From JANNMJ01 sp031397815 (GTDB taxonomy: Bacteria; Bacteroidota; Bacteroidia; Cytophagales; Hymenobacteraceae): a DNA stretch of 16,491 bases. This document shows positions 7,301 through 12,966 of the stretch, in pieces. The notes under the pieces are model-generated. The model did not search any database. It was given only the letters and a program-made list of their open reading frames with translations, and was not told where the DNA came from. Location of the stretch: contig JANNMJ010000094.1 in the NCBI GenBank assembly GCA_031397815.1, positions 1 to 16,491 of the forward strand, written 5' to 3'. The number at the start of each line of letters is the position of its first letter. Within the stretch, counting starts at the first letter, position 1. Both the position numbers and the translations under genes were made by a program.

Positions 7301-7508
7301 CCCAAACCCCGCTCACGGTACGGTCAGCATTCCGCTGACGGCCACCGGGCGCCAGATCGTTCTGCTCGACGCCACCGGCCTGCCCGTCCGGACGCTGCAA
7401 GTGAGCGAAGCCACGGCTACGGAAGCCAGCTTGTCGCTCGACGGCTTGCGGCCGGGCATCTACACAGTGCGGGTCGGCAGCAAAACGAGCCGCCTGACGG
7501 TGGAGTAA
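4386..7508 (+). CDS. Secreted propeller / IPT(TIG)-repeat protein with T9SS type A sorting domain
   Basis: A 1040-residue exported protein. Residues 1 to about 26 are a signal peptide (basic start, 'LACVLLCGLITQQATAQ'). Residues 27-466 hold seven similar units, each with a 'D..GN.yi.G' segment and a 'G.W.WA' segment (TWQWAAS, QWLWAKA, TWQWGIG, GDWIARA, EWTWATN, VVQWVRP, TWQWAKP), suggesting a seven-bladed beta-propeller of SBBP type. Six IPT/TIG immunoglobulin-like domains begin at about residues 467, 546, 626, 706, 786 and 866, each opening like 'PTLTSFTPATGARG'. A Thr-rich linker leads to a sorting domain from about 969 ('LLPYPNPAHG' to the end), the T9SS type A signal. The expected route is Sec export, outer-membrane passage by T9SS, then surface attachment or release. 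The role is probably adhesion or carbohydrate/protein binding (inference). A strong terminator-like hairpin lies downstream. Confidence 0.9.
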   Translation: MSKSFLPALRLACVLLCGLITQQATAQTWQWAASTTSSGSKTIRRSVTDAQGNTFVIGDFTGMLSFGTTQLYASIYQDGFVAKCSPTGQWLWAKAISSDGNDYAYGLSVDANGDAYVGGGYGGGGCYGGTFAVTFGPNTLLAGVPGQCGGTPAVAYLAKISANGTWQWGIGSNVVSYVLDVAAGPNGTVIAAGTCNRRFTLGSLVSDQMATQVTDDAFVARFNGATGQGDWIARALVNGRATSVAVDATGNATICGRYCKTGTMQNLPMVGTTLLPSNGVHNWFAARVDASGEWTWATNVYSSGPSIPNQVAVNAAGEAFISGYVNGVYRSGTQLVTGNTTDLGAVTKVSNDGVVQWVRPIPGMRTSPMGILADQAGNLIVTGEPYGSTTTFGTINLTNATSFVAKMSSGGTWQWAKPLPLRTINASASPTGILHIAGSYYGTLALDATTVTSTNGDVVLGRYGFGAPTVSTLTPASGPIAGTFTLRGSGFEAAQAVKIGATKATFTYVSPTELTVSVPVGATTGLVTVVSSGGTAVSSGNFTVVAPSVSSFAPATAQMGATVTINGAGFAGATGVKFGTLAATTFTVVSPTSVTAVVPIGAVTGRLSVLAAGGIALSAANFTVAPPAITTLTPATAAVGATVTIDGTGFTAATGVRFGTKPAVTFRVVSDVRMTAVVPPGATTGKVAVTGRGGTGLSVTNFTLPAPALTSFTPLKALAGTTVNIYGAGFAAATGVMFGTRPATSFSVVSATLITAVVPTGGANGVISVTTSGGTGRSATAFALLAPTLTTLSPASGAVGTLVTLTGTSFSEVTGVRFGAVNAPAFTVVSATRITATLPAGATTGAVSVVTAGGTGSSATVFTVSLPTLTSFTPATGARGATITINGSGFTGATGVKFGTVAATSFTVVSSASITAVVPPTATAGKVSVVALGGTVQSVASFTVTGVRPAATVAATPTETETATSTARLLPYPNPAHGTVSIPLTATGRQIVLLDATGLPVRTLQVSEATATEASLSLDGLRPGIYTVRVGSKTSRLTVE
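5784..7220 (+). repeat. Six in-gene IPT repeats with 240-bp DNA periodicity
   Basis: The repeat starts fall at 5784, 6021, 6261, 6501, 6741 and 6981, so the first unit is 237 bp and the next four intervals are exactly 240 bp. Shared DNA is visible at equivalent positions, such as GGCGCCAC, GTCACGATT, GGCGTG.AATTCGGCACG and GGCGGCAC. Units 2 and 6 look most alike ('GFTGATGVKFGTVAATSFTVVS' type). This fits tandem duplication within the gene; length could vary by recombination. Confidence 0.85.
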
Positions 7509-7649
7509 TCAGCACCTGCTAAAGCGACCGCGCTAACCCGCGAGGTTCATCAGAAACGGCTCATTACGATGAGATTTTAAAAAAACTTAACCAAAACCTA
7601 AGGTTTTTTACACAAAAGGCAGTAGAGATTTTAAAAATTCGTAGATTGG

Positions 7650-7692
7650 CGGCCTATTGTTGAAACTTCAACAATAGGCCGTTTCTATTTTT
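7650..7692 (+). terminator. Strong intrinsic-terminator-like hairpin before the M4 protease gene
   Basis: CGGCCTATTGTTGAA (7650-7664) pairs perfectly over 15 bp with TTCAACAATAGGCCG (7667-7681), followed by TTTCTATTTTT (7682-7692). This is a textbook rho-independent terminator for the IPT-repeat gene, though it sits about 140 bases past its stop and only 21 bases before the protease ATG. The rest of the 200-base spacer is AT-rich. It contains a direct 13-bp repeat GAGATTTTAAAAA (7571-7583 and 7625-7637) and a small palindrome AAAACCT-A-AGGTTTT (7593-7607). Confidence 0.85.
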
Positions 7693-7713
7693 ACCTACTC
7701 AAACCTTTTGTTG

Positions 7714-10700
7714 ATGAAGAATCAATACCCGATTCTGGCTGCCGCGTTGCTGGCCAGTTTCCACTCTTTCGCTCAGAGCGGCACCGCGCTGGTGCAGTTC
7801 AAGCCGGGTTCCGGTCCGAGCGCATCCGAGGTCCCCGCTGCCATCCGCAGCGCGTTTCAGCTGGACCCTCAATCTGATCTGCGGCCCGTTCGCGCCGCCG
7901 AAACCGACGACCTCGGGTTCACCCATCAGCGGTATCAGCAGTTTTATCAAGGCTTACCCGTCGAGCGGGCGATTCTGACGGCGCACGTCCGGAACCAGCG
8001 TCTCGAATCGGTGAGCGGAGAAGCGACGGCGCAATTGGCCGGCATCAATCTTCAGGCGACGGTGAATGAGCAAGCGGCCCTGGCGGCGGCGTTGCAGCAC
8101 GTCGGCGCCCGGACGTATATGTGGGAGCAGCCGGGAGAAGGGCAGTTTGCGCAGAAAACGGAAGGCAAAGCGTCGTTCCGGCCGGTTGGGGAGCGGGTGA
8201 TCGTCACCACCTCCCACGATAAGCACCCCGTGCTGGCGTGGAAATTCAACATCTACGCCGCGCAGCCCGTGAGCCGCGCGTGGGTGTACGTGGATGCCCA
8301 CACCGGCAAGGTGATTTTGCAGGATGCTATCATCAAGCACGCGGGCGCCACAGCCACGTTCGCGACGGCCTACAGCGGCACCCGCACGTTTGCCAACGAA
8401 ACCGTATCCGCCGGCTCCTACCGGCTACGCGAAACGACGCGCGGCCTCGGCATCGAGACCTATAACGCGCGTCGGGGAAACAACCTGTCCACCGCCGTCG
8501 ATTTTACCGATGCGGACAACAACTGGACGGCCGCCGAATACAACAACGCCAACCGCGATAACGTAGCCGGTGACGCCCATTTCGGCGCTCAGCAGACCTA
8601 CGATTACTGGATGGCCGTACACAACCGGAACTCCTGGAACGGCAGTGGTGCCAAAATCATCAATTACGTTCATTACAATGAAGTGCCCAGCTCCGCGGGC
8701 TACGACAATGCTTTCTGGAGCGGCTCGGCGATGATTTACGGCGATGGTGCTACCATGTTCAAGCCCCTCACCAGCTTGGATATCTGCGCCCACGAGGTGG
8801 GGCACGCCATCTGTGAAACCACGGCCAACCTGGCGTACGAAAACGAGTCGGGCGGGCTCAACGAAGGCTTCTCCGACATCTGGGGCGCCGCCGTGGAAGC
8901 GCGCACCGTGGCCCTGCTCAGCCTGACGGGCAAAAGCACGTGGCTCATCGGCGAGGAAGTGATGAAAACCGCCGGCACCGCGTTGCGCTCCATGAGTAAC
9001 CCCAACGCTTACGGCCAGCCCGATACTTACCAGGGCACCAACTGGAAACCGAGCGTAACCACGCCGACGCAAGCCAACGATTATGGCGGCGTACACTACA
9101 ACTCCGGCGTGCTGAATTACTGGTTTTACCTGCTAAGCGTGGGCGGTTCCGGCACCAACGACAAAGGCAACGCCTTCACAGTGGCCGCCATTACCCTCGA
9201 CAAAGCCGCCAAAATCGCTTACCGTACAGAAAGCCTGTACTTGTCGGCCAACTCGACGTTCGCTAACGCCCGCACGGGCGCCATTCAGGCGGCAACCGAC
9301 CTCTACGGAGCGGCTTCGGCGGAAGTCATCGCCACCACCAACGCGTGGTACGCGGTGGGCGTGGGCGCGGCTTACGGCGGCACCACCACACCGACCTACT
9401 GCACCGCGAACGGCACGAACGTATCGTATGAGTACATCGATAAAGTGGCCCTAGGCACCATCTCGCGCACATCCGGCGCCGATGGCGGTTACTACAACGG
9501 CACCGCCCTCAGCGCCAGCGTAACGAAGGGCAGCAGCCAGACTATCACGCTGTCGGCGGGTTACGTGAGCAGTGCCTACAACGAGTACTTCAACGTCTGG
9601 GTCGATTTCAACGGCGACAAAGACTTCGCCGATGCCGGTGAGCAAGTAGTCACCAACCGGGCGAACAGCTCCGCCACCGGCGATATCACGGCGACGTTCA
9701 CCATCCCCGCCACCGCCACAACCGGCGCCACCCGGATGCGTGTTTCGATGGCCGATGCATCGGGCAAAACCGCGTGCGGAACGTACACCTACGGCGAAGT
9801 AGAAGACTACACGCTCAACATCACGGCCGCGGCCGGCACCACCTGCGGCGTCCCCGCCAGCCCCGCCACGGCGAGCATCACCAGCAGCGGCGCCACGCTT
9901 TCGTGGGCAGCCGTTACGGGCGCCACGAGCTACAGCGTGCAGTACAAAACCAGCGCCACCACCACCTGGACGAGCATCACGGGCCTCACCACCACCTCGC
10001 GGGCGCTCACGGGTTTGGCGGCTTCCACGGCCTACCAATGGCAAGTGCTGAGCGTGTGCAGCGGCGGTAGCAGCGCATTCACCACGGCCGCTACGTTCAC
10101 CACGTCGGCCGCCACCACCACCCCGACTTACTGCGTGAGCAAAGGCACGAGCGTGCAGTATGAGTGGATCGATAAAGTCGCGATCGGCGCCATCAATCGC
10201 ACTTCTATTGCCGATGCGGGCTATTACAACGGCACTGCCCTGAGCACTTCCGTGGCCGCTGGCAGCAGCCAGACCATTACGTTCTCGGTCGGTTTCGCCT
10301 CCACCGCCTTTGCCGAGTTCTTCCGCATCTACGCCGACTGGAACAACGACGGCGACTTCCTCGACGCCGGTGAAACCCTCGCCAGCACCACCAGCTCGAA
10401 CGTCGCTACCGACCGCACGGCCACCTTCACCGTGCCCGCCACGGCCCTCAACGGCGGTCACCGCCTGCGCGTGGTGATGTCGGATGCCTCGTCGGCCGCT
10501 TCCTGCACCACCAACGCTTACGGCGAAACCGAGGATTACACCCTCACCGTAACCGGCGGCACCGTCCGCGCACTCGCCGCCACGCCAGCGCCGCAGCAAG
10601 CCGCCAGCGTCTACCCGAACCCCGCGACCAGCACCCTGCGCATCGCCCTGCCCGACGGCAGCACCGCAACGGCAGCTGAAATCCGCGATTTGCGCGGTGC

Positions 10701-10830
10701 TCGGATGGATAAAGTAGCCTATGACGGCACCGACGCCCTCGATGTCGCCAGCCTCCCGAACGGCCTCTACACCGTAACGCTGCGCGACGCCGAAGGTCAC
10801 GTTTACCACGTGCGTTTCGCGAAGCAGTAG
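7714..10830 (+). CDS. Secreted M4 (thermolysin-like) metallopeptidase with GEVED-Fn3-GEVED and T9SS sorting domain
   Basis: A 1038-residue exported zinc protease. I chose ATG 7714 over the in-frame TTG at 7708 because it gives a clean signal peptide ending 'ASFHSFAQ'. Residues of about 25-212 resemble the FTP/PepSY inhibitory propeptide. The catalytic domain (about 213-555) has HEVGH at 360-364, Glu384 in 'NESGGLNEGFSD' (24 after His360, as in thermolysin 142/166) and 'GGVHYNSG' with His461, matching thermolysin His231. All zinc ligands and the catalytic Glu361 are present. Next come a GEVED domain (about 560-706, 'YGEVEDYTL'), an Fn3-like domain (about 709-803), a second GEVED (about 804-950, 'YGETEDYTL'), and a T9SS type A tail from about 963 ('ASVYPNPATSTLRI'). 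Expected location is the cell surface or medium, degrading proteins for nutrition. It is probably activated by removal of the propeptide. Confidence 0.93.
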   Translation: MKNQYPILAAALLASFHSFAQSGTALVQFKPGSGPSASEVPAAIRSAFQLDPQSDLRPVRAAETDDLGFTHQRYQQFYQGLPVERAILTAHVRNQRLESVSGEATAQLAGINLQATVNEQAALAAALQHVGARTYMWEQPGEGQFAQKTEGKASFRPVGERVIVTTSHDKHPVLAWKFNIYAAQPVSRAWVYVDAHTGKVILQDAIIKHAGATATFATAYSGTRTFANETVSAGSYRLRETTRGLGIETYNARRGNNLSTAVDFTDADNNWTAAEYNNANRDNVAGDAHFGAQQTYDYWMAVHNRNSWNGSGAKIINYVHYNEVPSSAGYDNAFWSGSAMIYGDGATMFKPLTSLDICAHEVGHAICETTANLAYENESGGLNEGFSDIWGAAVEARTVALLSLTGKSTWLIGEEVMKTAGTALRSMSNPNAYGQPDTYQGTNWKPSVTTPTQANDYGGVHYNSGVLNYWFYLLSVGGSGTNDKGNAFTVAAITLDKAAKIAYRTESLYLSANSTFANARTGAIQAATDLYGAASAEVIATTNAWYAVGVGAAYGGTTTPTYCTANGTNVSYEYIDKVALGTISRTSGADGGYYNGTALSASVTKGSSQTITLSAGYVSSAYNEYFNVWVDFNGDKDFADAGEQVVTNRANSSATGDITATFTIPATATTGATRMRVSMADASGKTACGTYTYGEVEDYTLNITAAAGTTCGVPASPATASITSSGATLSWAAVTGATSYSVQYKTSATTTWTSITGLTTTSRALTGLAASTAYQWQVLSVCSGGSSAFTTAATFTTSAATTTPTYCVSKGTSVQYEWIDKVAIGAINRTSIADAGYYNGTALSTSVAAGSSQTITFSVGFASTAFAEFFRIYADWNNDGDFLDAGETLASTTSSNVATDRTATFTVPATALNGGHRLRVVMSDASSAASCTTNAYGETEDYTLTVTGGTVRALAATPAPQQAASVYPNPATSTLRIALPDGSTATAAEIRDLRGARMDKVAYDGTDALDVASLPNGLYTVTLRDAEGHVYHVRFAKQ

Positions 10831-10842
10831 CAGTAAGCGCCC

Positions 10843-10865
10843 AAGAAATCCTCAGATTTCTTTCT
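10843..10865 (+). terminator. Small hairpin after the protease gene
   Basis: AAGAAATC (10843-10850) pairs with GATTTCTT (10855-10862) around a CTCA loop, 12 bases after the protease stop, and is followed by TCT. The stem is AT-rich, so it is at best a weak terminator by itself. Confidence 0.45.
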
Positions 10866-10875
10866 GAGCAGTCAG

Positions 10876-10909
10876 CCGCCCGTCGAGCCCCGTGCTTGGC
10901 GGGCGGTTT
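10876..10909 (+). terminator. GC-rich hairpin between protease and ATPase genes
   Basis: CCGCCCG (10876-10882) pairs with CGGGCGG (10900-10906), followed by TTT and then GGCGTTTGG. Together with the weaker hairpin just upstream it probably ends transcription from the protease gene and insulates the ATPase operon. The short T-run makes this uncertain. Confidence 0.5.
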
Positions 10910-10932
10910 GGCGTTTGGAAGGGCAGGTCGGG

Positions 10933-10940
10933 TATCTTCG
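10933..10940 (+). promoter_or_regulatory. Possible Bacteroidota-type -7 element for the ATPase operon
   Basis: TATCTTCG differs by one base from TAnnTTTG, the Bacteroidota -7 consensus, and lies 36 bases before the ATPase ATG at 10977. A TTG is present at 10915-10917, giving only 15 bases of spacing, slightly short for the -33 element. This is plausible, not proven. Confidence 0.4.
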
Positions 10941-10976
10941 CCGGAGTAAACGCCGCCCCTCTCTACCTGACCTGCA

Positions 10977-12215
10977 ATGGCCAAAGCCTCTTCCAAAGCG
11001 CCGAAAAAGCCCGCCGCCGAAACCCCGGCCCAGCCTTACTACCTGCAAAAAGCACGGGTAAAGGATTACCGCTCCGTGCGCGACGCCGAAGTGGAATTCA
11101 AGCCGGGGCTAAACATCATCATCGGGGCGAATGGGAGCGGGAAGACGAATTTTTTGCGGGCAATTGAAAACTCTCTCCAATCTACCTCAGAAATACAAGG
11201 GAAAGCTAACTCTGAGTTTGAGTTAGGCGGTAGAAATCAATTGAAAATCACATATCACAAGCGAAAGCCTCAGTTAGACAATAGGTTTGCTTTCAATCCG
11301 GCTATAACTCTTGAAGCGGAACTCACACTAGGCTCTCACACAGTACGCGAAGAAAGTCTTTCATTGGCATTTGAAAAACTAGTTATTGGTAAGAGATGGG
11401 GAATTATTTCCATTAATCAGGGAATATTCGCTCAAGACCCACTCTTGCTAGACGTTTCACTAGACGCTTCAGTTGAGGCCAACGGCGCTGGTTTTGCGGG
11501 AGGCGAAACAACACATTTCGTTGAGTCTTTCATATCATCTTTCACAGAAGAAATATATGAAAAAACTCAATTCGCTAAACAACCCTTCGCTTTTACGCTT
11601 TCTTTCGTGAAAGAGATTGTACTTAAGCATTGCGACCGATACATAACAACTCTCAACGAAAAGCTGCCTGTTTACACAAAAATTCAACGCGTCCGCCTAA
11701 ATAACACCATTCAATTTTATTTTAATGAAATACAAAATGAAGTCCTGATTCGCAACTTAAATTTTGAATACAATAGCAATGGAGCTTGGCTGCCTTTTAA
11801 ACTGCTATCTGATGGAACCCGCCGAATGATATGTGTAATAAGTGCCCTAATAGCCCCAGAATCGTTCTATGACGAAAAACTTCCAAAAGACAAAATTTTC
11901 CTTCTAGAAGAACCCGAACTCGGCATTCACCCGCATCAGCTTCACCTGTTGTTAAACTTGATTCGGGAAGTATCTGACAAGCATCAGGTAATTATGACGA
12001 CGCACTCGCCGCAGGTGCTCGATATGCTGAAGACGGACGAGCTAGACCGCATTCTAATCTGCGAGCTAAAGGACCCGAAAAAGGGCACGCAGTTCCGCAG
12101 ACTGACGGCTGAGCAGCAGGAACACGCGCGCCGCTATATGCGCGAAGTCGGCTTCCTAAGCGATTATTGGCGCTTGGAAGACCTCGACGGCGTGGCTGCC
12201 AATGATGCTCAATAA
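10977..12215 (+). CDS. AAA/ABC-type ATPase of the OLD/RecF-like (AAA_21) group, probable defence-module ATPase
   Basis: A 412-residue ATPase. After a Lys/Ala/Pro-rich leader (1-20) comes 'KARVKDYRSVRDAEVEFKPG' and Walker A GANGSGKT at 50-57. Later motifs are an ABC-like signature 'LLSDGTRRM', Walker B 'KIFLLEEPELGIHP' and the H-switch 'TTHSPQVLDML'. This order is typical of OLD, RecF and AAA_21 proteins that dimerise on ATP and control a partner nuclease. There is no nuclease domain at its C-terminus; a TOPRIM-like protein is encoded next, overlapping by up to 14 bases, so the pair is an operon. Base composition is mosaic: the ends are near host GC while about 11150-11990 is AT-rich and encodes a Lys/Asn/Ile/Phe-rich core. 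The core between Walker A and the signature may be the sensor part (inference). It is a good candidate for the ATPase of a PARIS-like or related anti-phage system; DNA repair is the alternative. Confidence 0.85.
   Translation: MAKASSKAPKKPAAETPAQPYYLQKARVKDYRSVRDAEVEFKPGLNIIIGANGSGKTNFLRAIENSLQSTSEIQGKANSEFELGGRNQLKITYHKRKPQLDNRFAFNPAITLEAELTLGSHTVREESLSLAFEKLVIGKRWGIISINQGIFAQDPLLLDVSLDASVEANGAGFAGGETTHFVESFISSFTEEIYEKTQFAKQPFAFTLSFVKEIVLKHCDRYITTLNEKLPVYTKIQRVRLNNTIQFYFNEIQNEVLIRNLNFEYNSNGAWLPFKLLSDGTRRMICVISALIAPESFYDEKLPKDKIFLLEEPELGIHPHQLHLLLNLIREVSDKHQVIMTTHSPQVLDMLKTDELDRILICELKDPKKGTQFRRLTAEQQEHARRYMREVGFLSDYWRLEDLDGVAANDAQ
11151..11990 (+). other. AT-rich island inside the ATPase gene
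   Basis: Hand counts of 60-base stretches give 25% GC at 11701-11760 and 38% at 11161-11220. The same gene's ends give 55% (11041-11100) and 57% (12001-12060), and a sample of secA gives 70% (13081-13140). The change begins right after the Walker A codons and ends right before the H-switch codons, while the reading frame stays intact. I infer a foreign or exchanged central module. Confidence 0.8.
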
Positions 12216-12822
12216 GCAGATGGCAGTTCGTCAGAAAATTCGGGTTGGGTTGCTCGGGGAGTCGCCTAATGATACGGCGGCTATAAAGGCGCTGCTAAAT
12301 CAGCGGTACGAAGCGCAAGCCGTCTTTTTTCCGCTGTTGGAAGGATTGACCGGCGGCACTCTCGACAGCAACAAAGTCCTCAGGGCACTTCCGCTTGCTT
12401 GCGATAGGCGCCAGCCTGATGTGATTGTAGTGATTCGCGACCTTGACGGCTTCGATGACTTCGGGCCGCAGTGGGACGACCGGCAGCAGTATTTCGCTCG
12501 CATCAACCGCGTGATAGGCGGCATTGGCCTCTACCTCCTCAACATTTATGAGCTGGAAGCGCTGATTACGGCGCACATCGAGGTCTTCAATGCCCACTAC
12601 AACGCCAATTGCCGCGTGAAGCCCGATGTGATGCGCATCGCCAAACCCAAGGAAGTGCTGACCAACGCGACCCAGCGTTGCCGCCAGACTTACCACGAAA
12701 GTCACAGCCCCGCGCTGCTCGGTAAAGTCGAGTACGACCGGCTGCTGAAAGGCTGCCGTTACTTCCGCGACTTCGACGACGCCTTCGCTGCGCGCCTTAA
12801 CCCGCCAAAGCGCCACGCATAA
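12202..12822 (+). CDS. TOPRIM-fold/DUF4276-like small protein paired with the ATPase (putative nuclease effector)
   Basis: A protein of 206 residues if ATG 12202 is used. ATGs at 12205 and 12220 are also possible; the last gives a 4-base gap to the ATPase stop and begins at 'MAVRQKIRVG'. The fold cues are an N-terminal strand then Glu20 ('RVGLLGESPND'), a strand ending in an acidic pair Asp80-x-Asp82 ('DVIVVIRDLDGFDD'), and 'LLNIYELEALI' with Glu117 and Glu119. Strand-Glu, then DxD, then an acidic helix is the TOPRIM pattern, and 'YELEALI' resembles the conserved 'hEfEALLF' segment of DUF4276 proteins. TOPRIM nucleases use these acids to bind Mg2+. Its overlap with the ATPase gene suggests a two-protein complex, with this protein as effector. 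Composition is close to host GC, unlike the ATPase core. The family assignment is from pattern memory only. Confidence 0.6.
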   Translation: MMLNKQMAVRQKIRVGLLGESPNDTAAIKALLNQRYEAQAVFFPLLEGLTGGTLDSNKVLRALPLACDRRQPDVIVVIRDLDGFDDFGPQWDDRQQYFARINRVIGGIGLYLLNIYELEALITAHIEVFNAHYNANCRVKPDVMRIAKPKEVLTNATQRCRQTYHESHSPALLGKVEYDRLLKGCRYFRDFDDAFAARLNPPKRHA

Positions 12823-12879
12823 AGTAGCCCCCACCCTGCCAAAAGGGCACTTCGCGCCCTCCGGCACGGTTCTACCTGA

Positions 12880-12917
12880 CGCCCGGCTGCCCTTCCCGGC
12901 TGCCGGGCGTATTTTTG
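12880..12917 (+). terminator. Hairpin with T-tract ending the ATPase/TOPRIM-like operon
   Basis: CGCCCGGC (12880-12887) pairs with GCCGGGCG (12902-12909), followed at once by TATTTTTG. The 8-bp GC stem plus T-tract fits an intrinsic terminator located 58 bases after the TOPRIM-like stop. The same T-tract reads as the -7 element of the secA promoter. Confidence 0.6.
12910..12917 (+). promoter_or_regulatory. Bacteroidota-type -7 element (TATTTTTG) for secA
   Basis: TATTTTTG matches TAnnTTTG exactly and lies 49 bases before the secA ATG at 12967. No clear TTG is found at the -33 distance, where the sequence is the GC-rich hairpin. A start of transcription near 12922-12925 would leave a leader of about 45 bases. 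It would also exclude the in-frame ATG at 12922 as the translation start. Confidence 0.55.
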
Positions 12918-12966
12918 TACGATGCCCGGCCCGCCGGGCGTTCTGCTGACAGCTCCTACTTTACTT

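Noticed and set aside
6495..7400. A 301-codon minus-strand frame opposite the IPT repeats, and similar ones at 5771-6556 and 6560-7282
   Set aside because: The repeated sense sequence forces long antisense frames; the translations are periodic copies of the repeat and match no family.
7708..7713. TTG start for the M4 protease two codons upstream
   Set aside because: ATG 7714 gives a standard signal peptide start (MKNQYP); the TTG adds only two residues.
9451..10809. A 452-codon open frame on the minus strand opposite the protease
   Set aside because: It mirrors the GEVED/Fn3 coding region of a clearly real gene, is low complexity (Gly/Arg-rich), and is expected as a shadow in high-GC DNA.
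12922..12966. Upstream ATG for secA, adding 15 residues
   Set aside because: The extra residues (MPGPPGVLLTAPTLL) match no SecA N-terminus, and the site coincides with the predicted transcription start.
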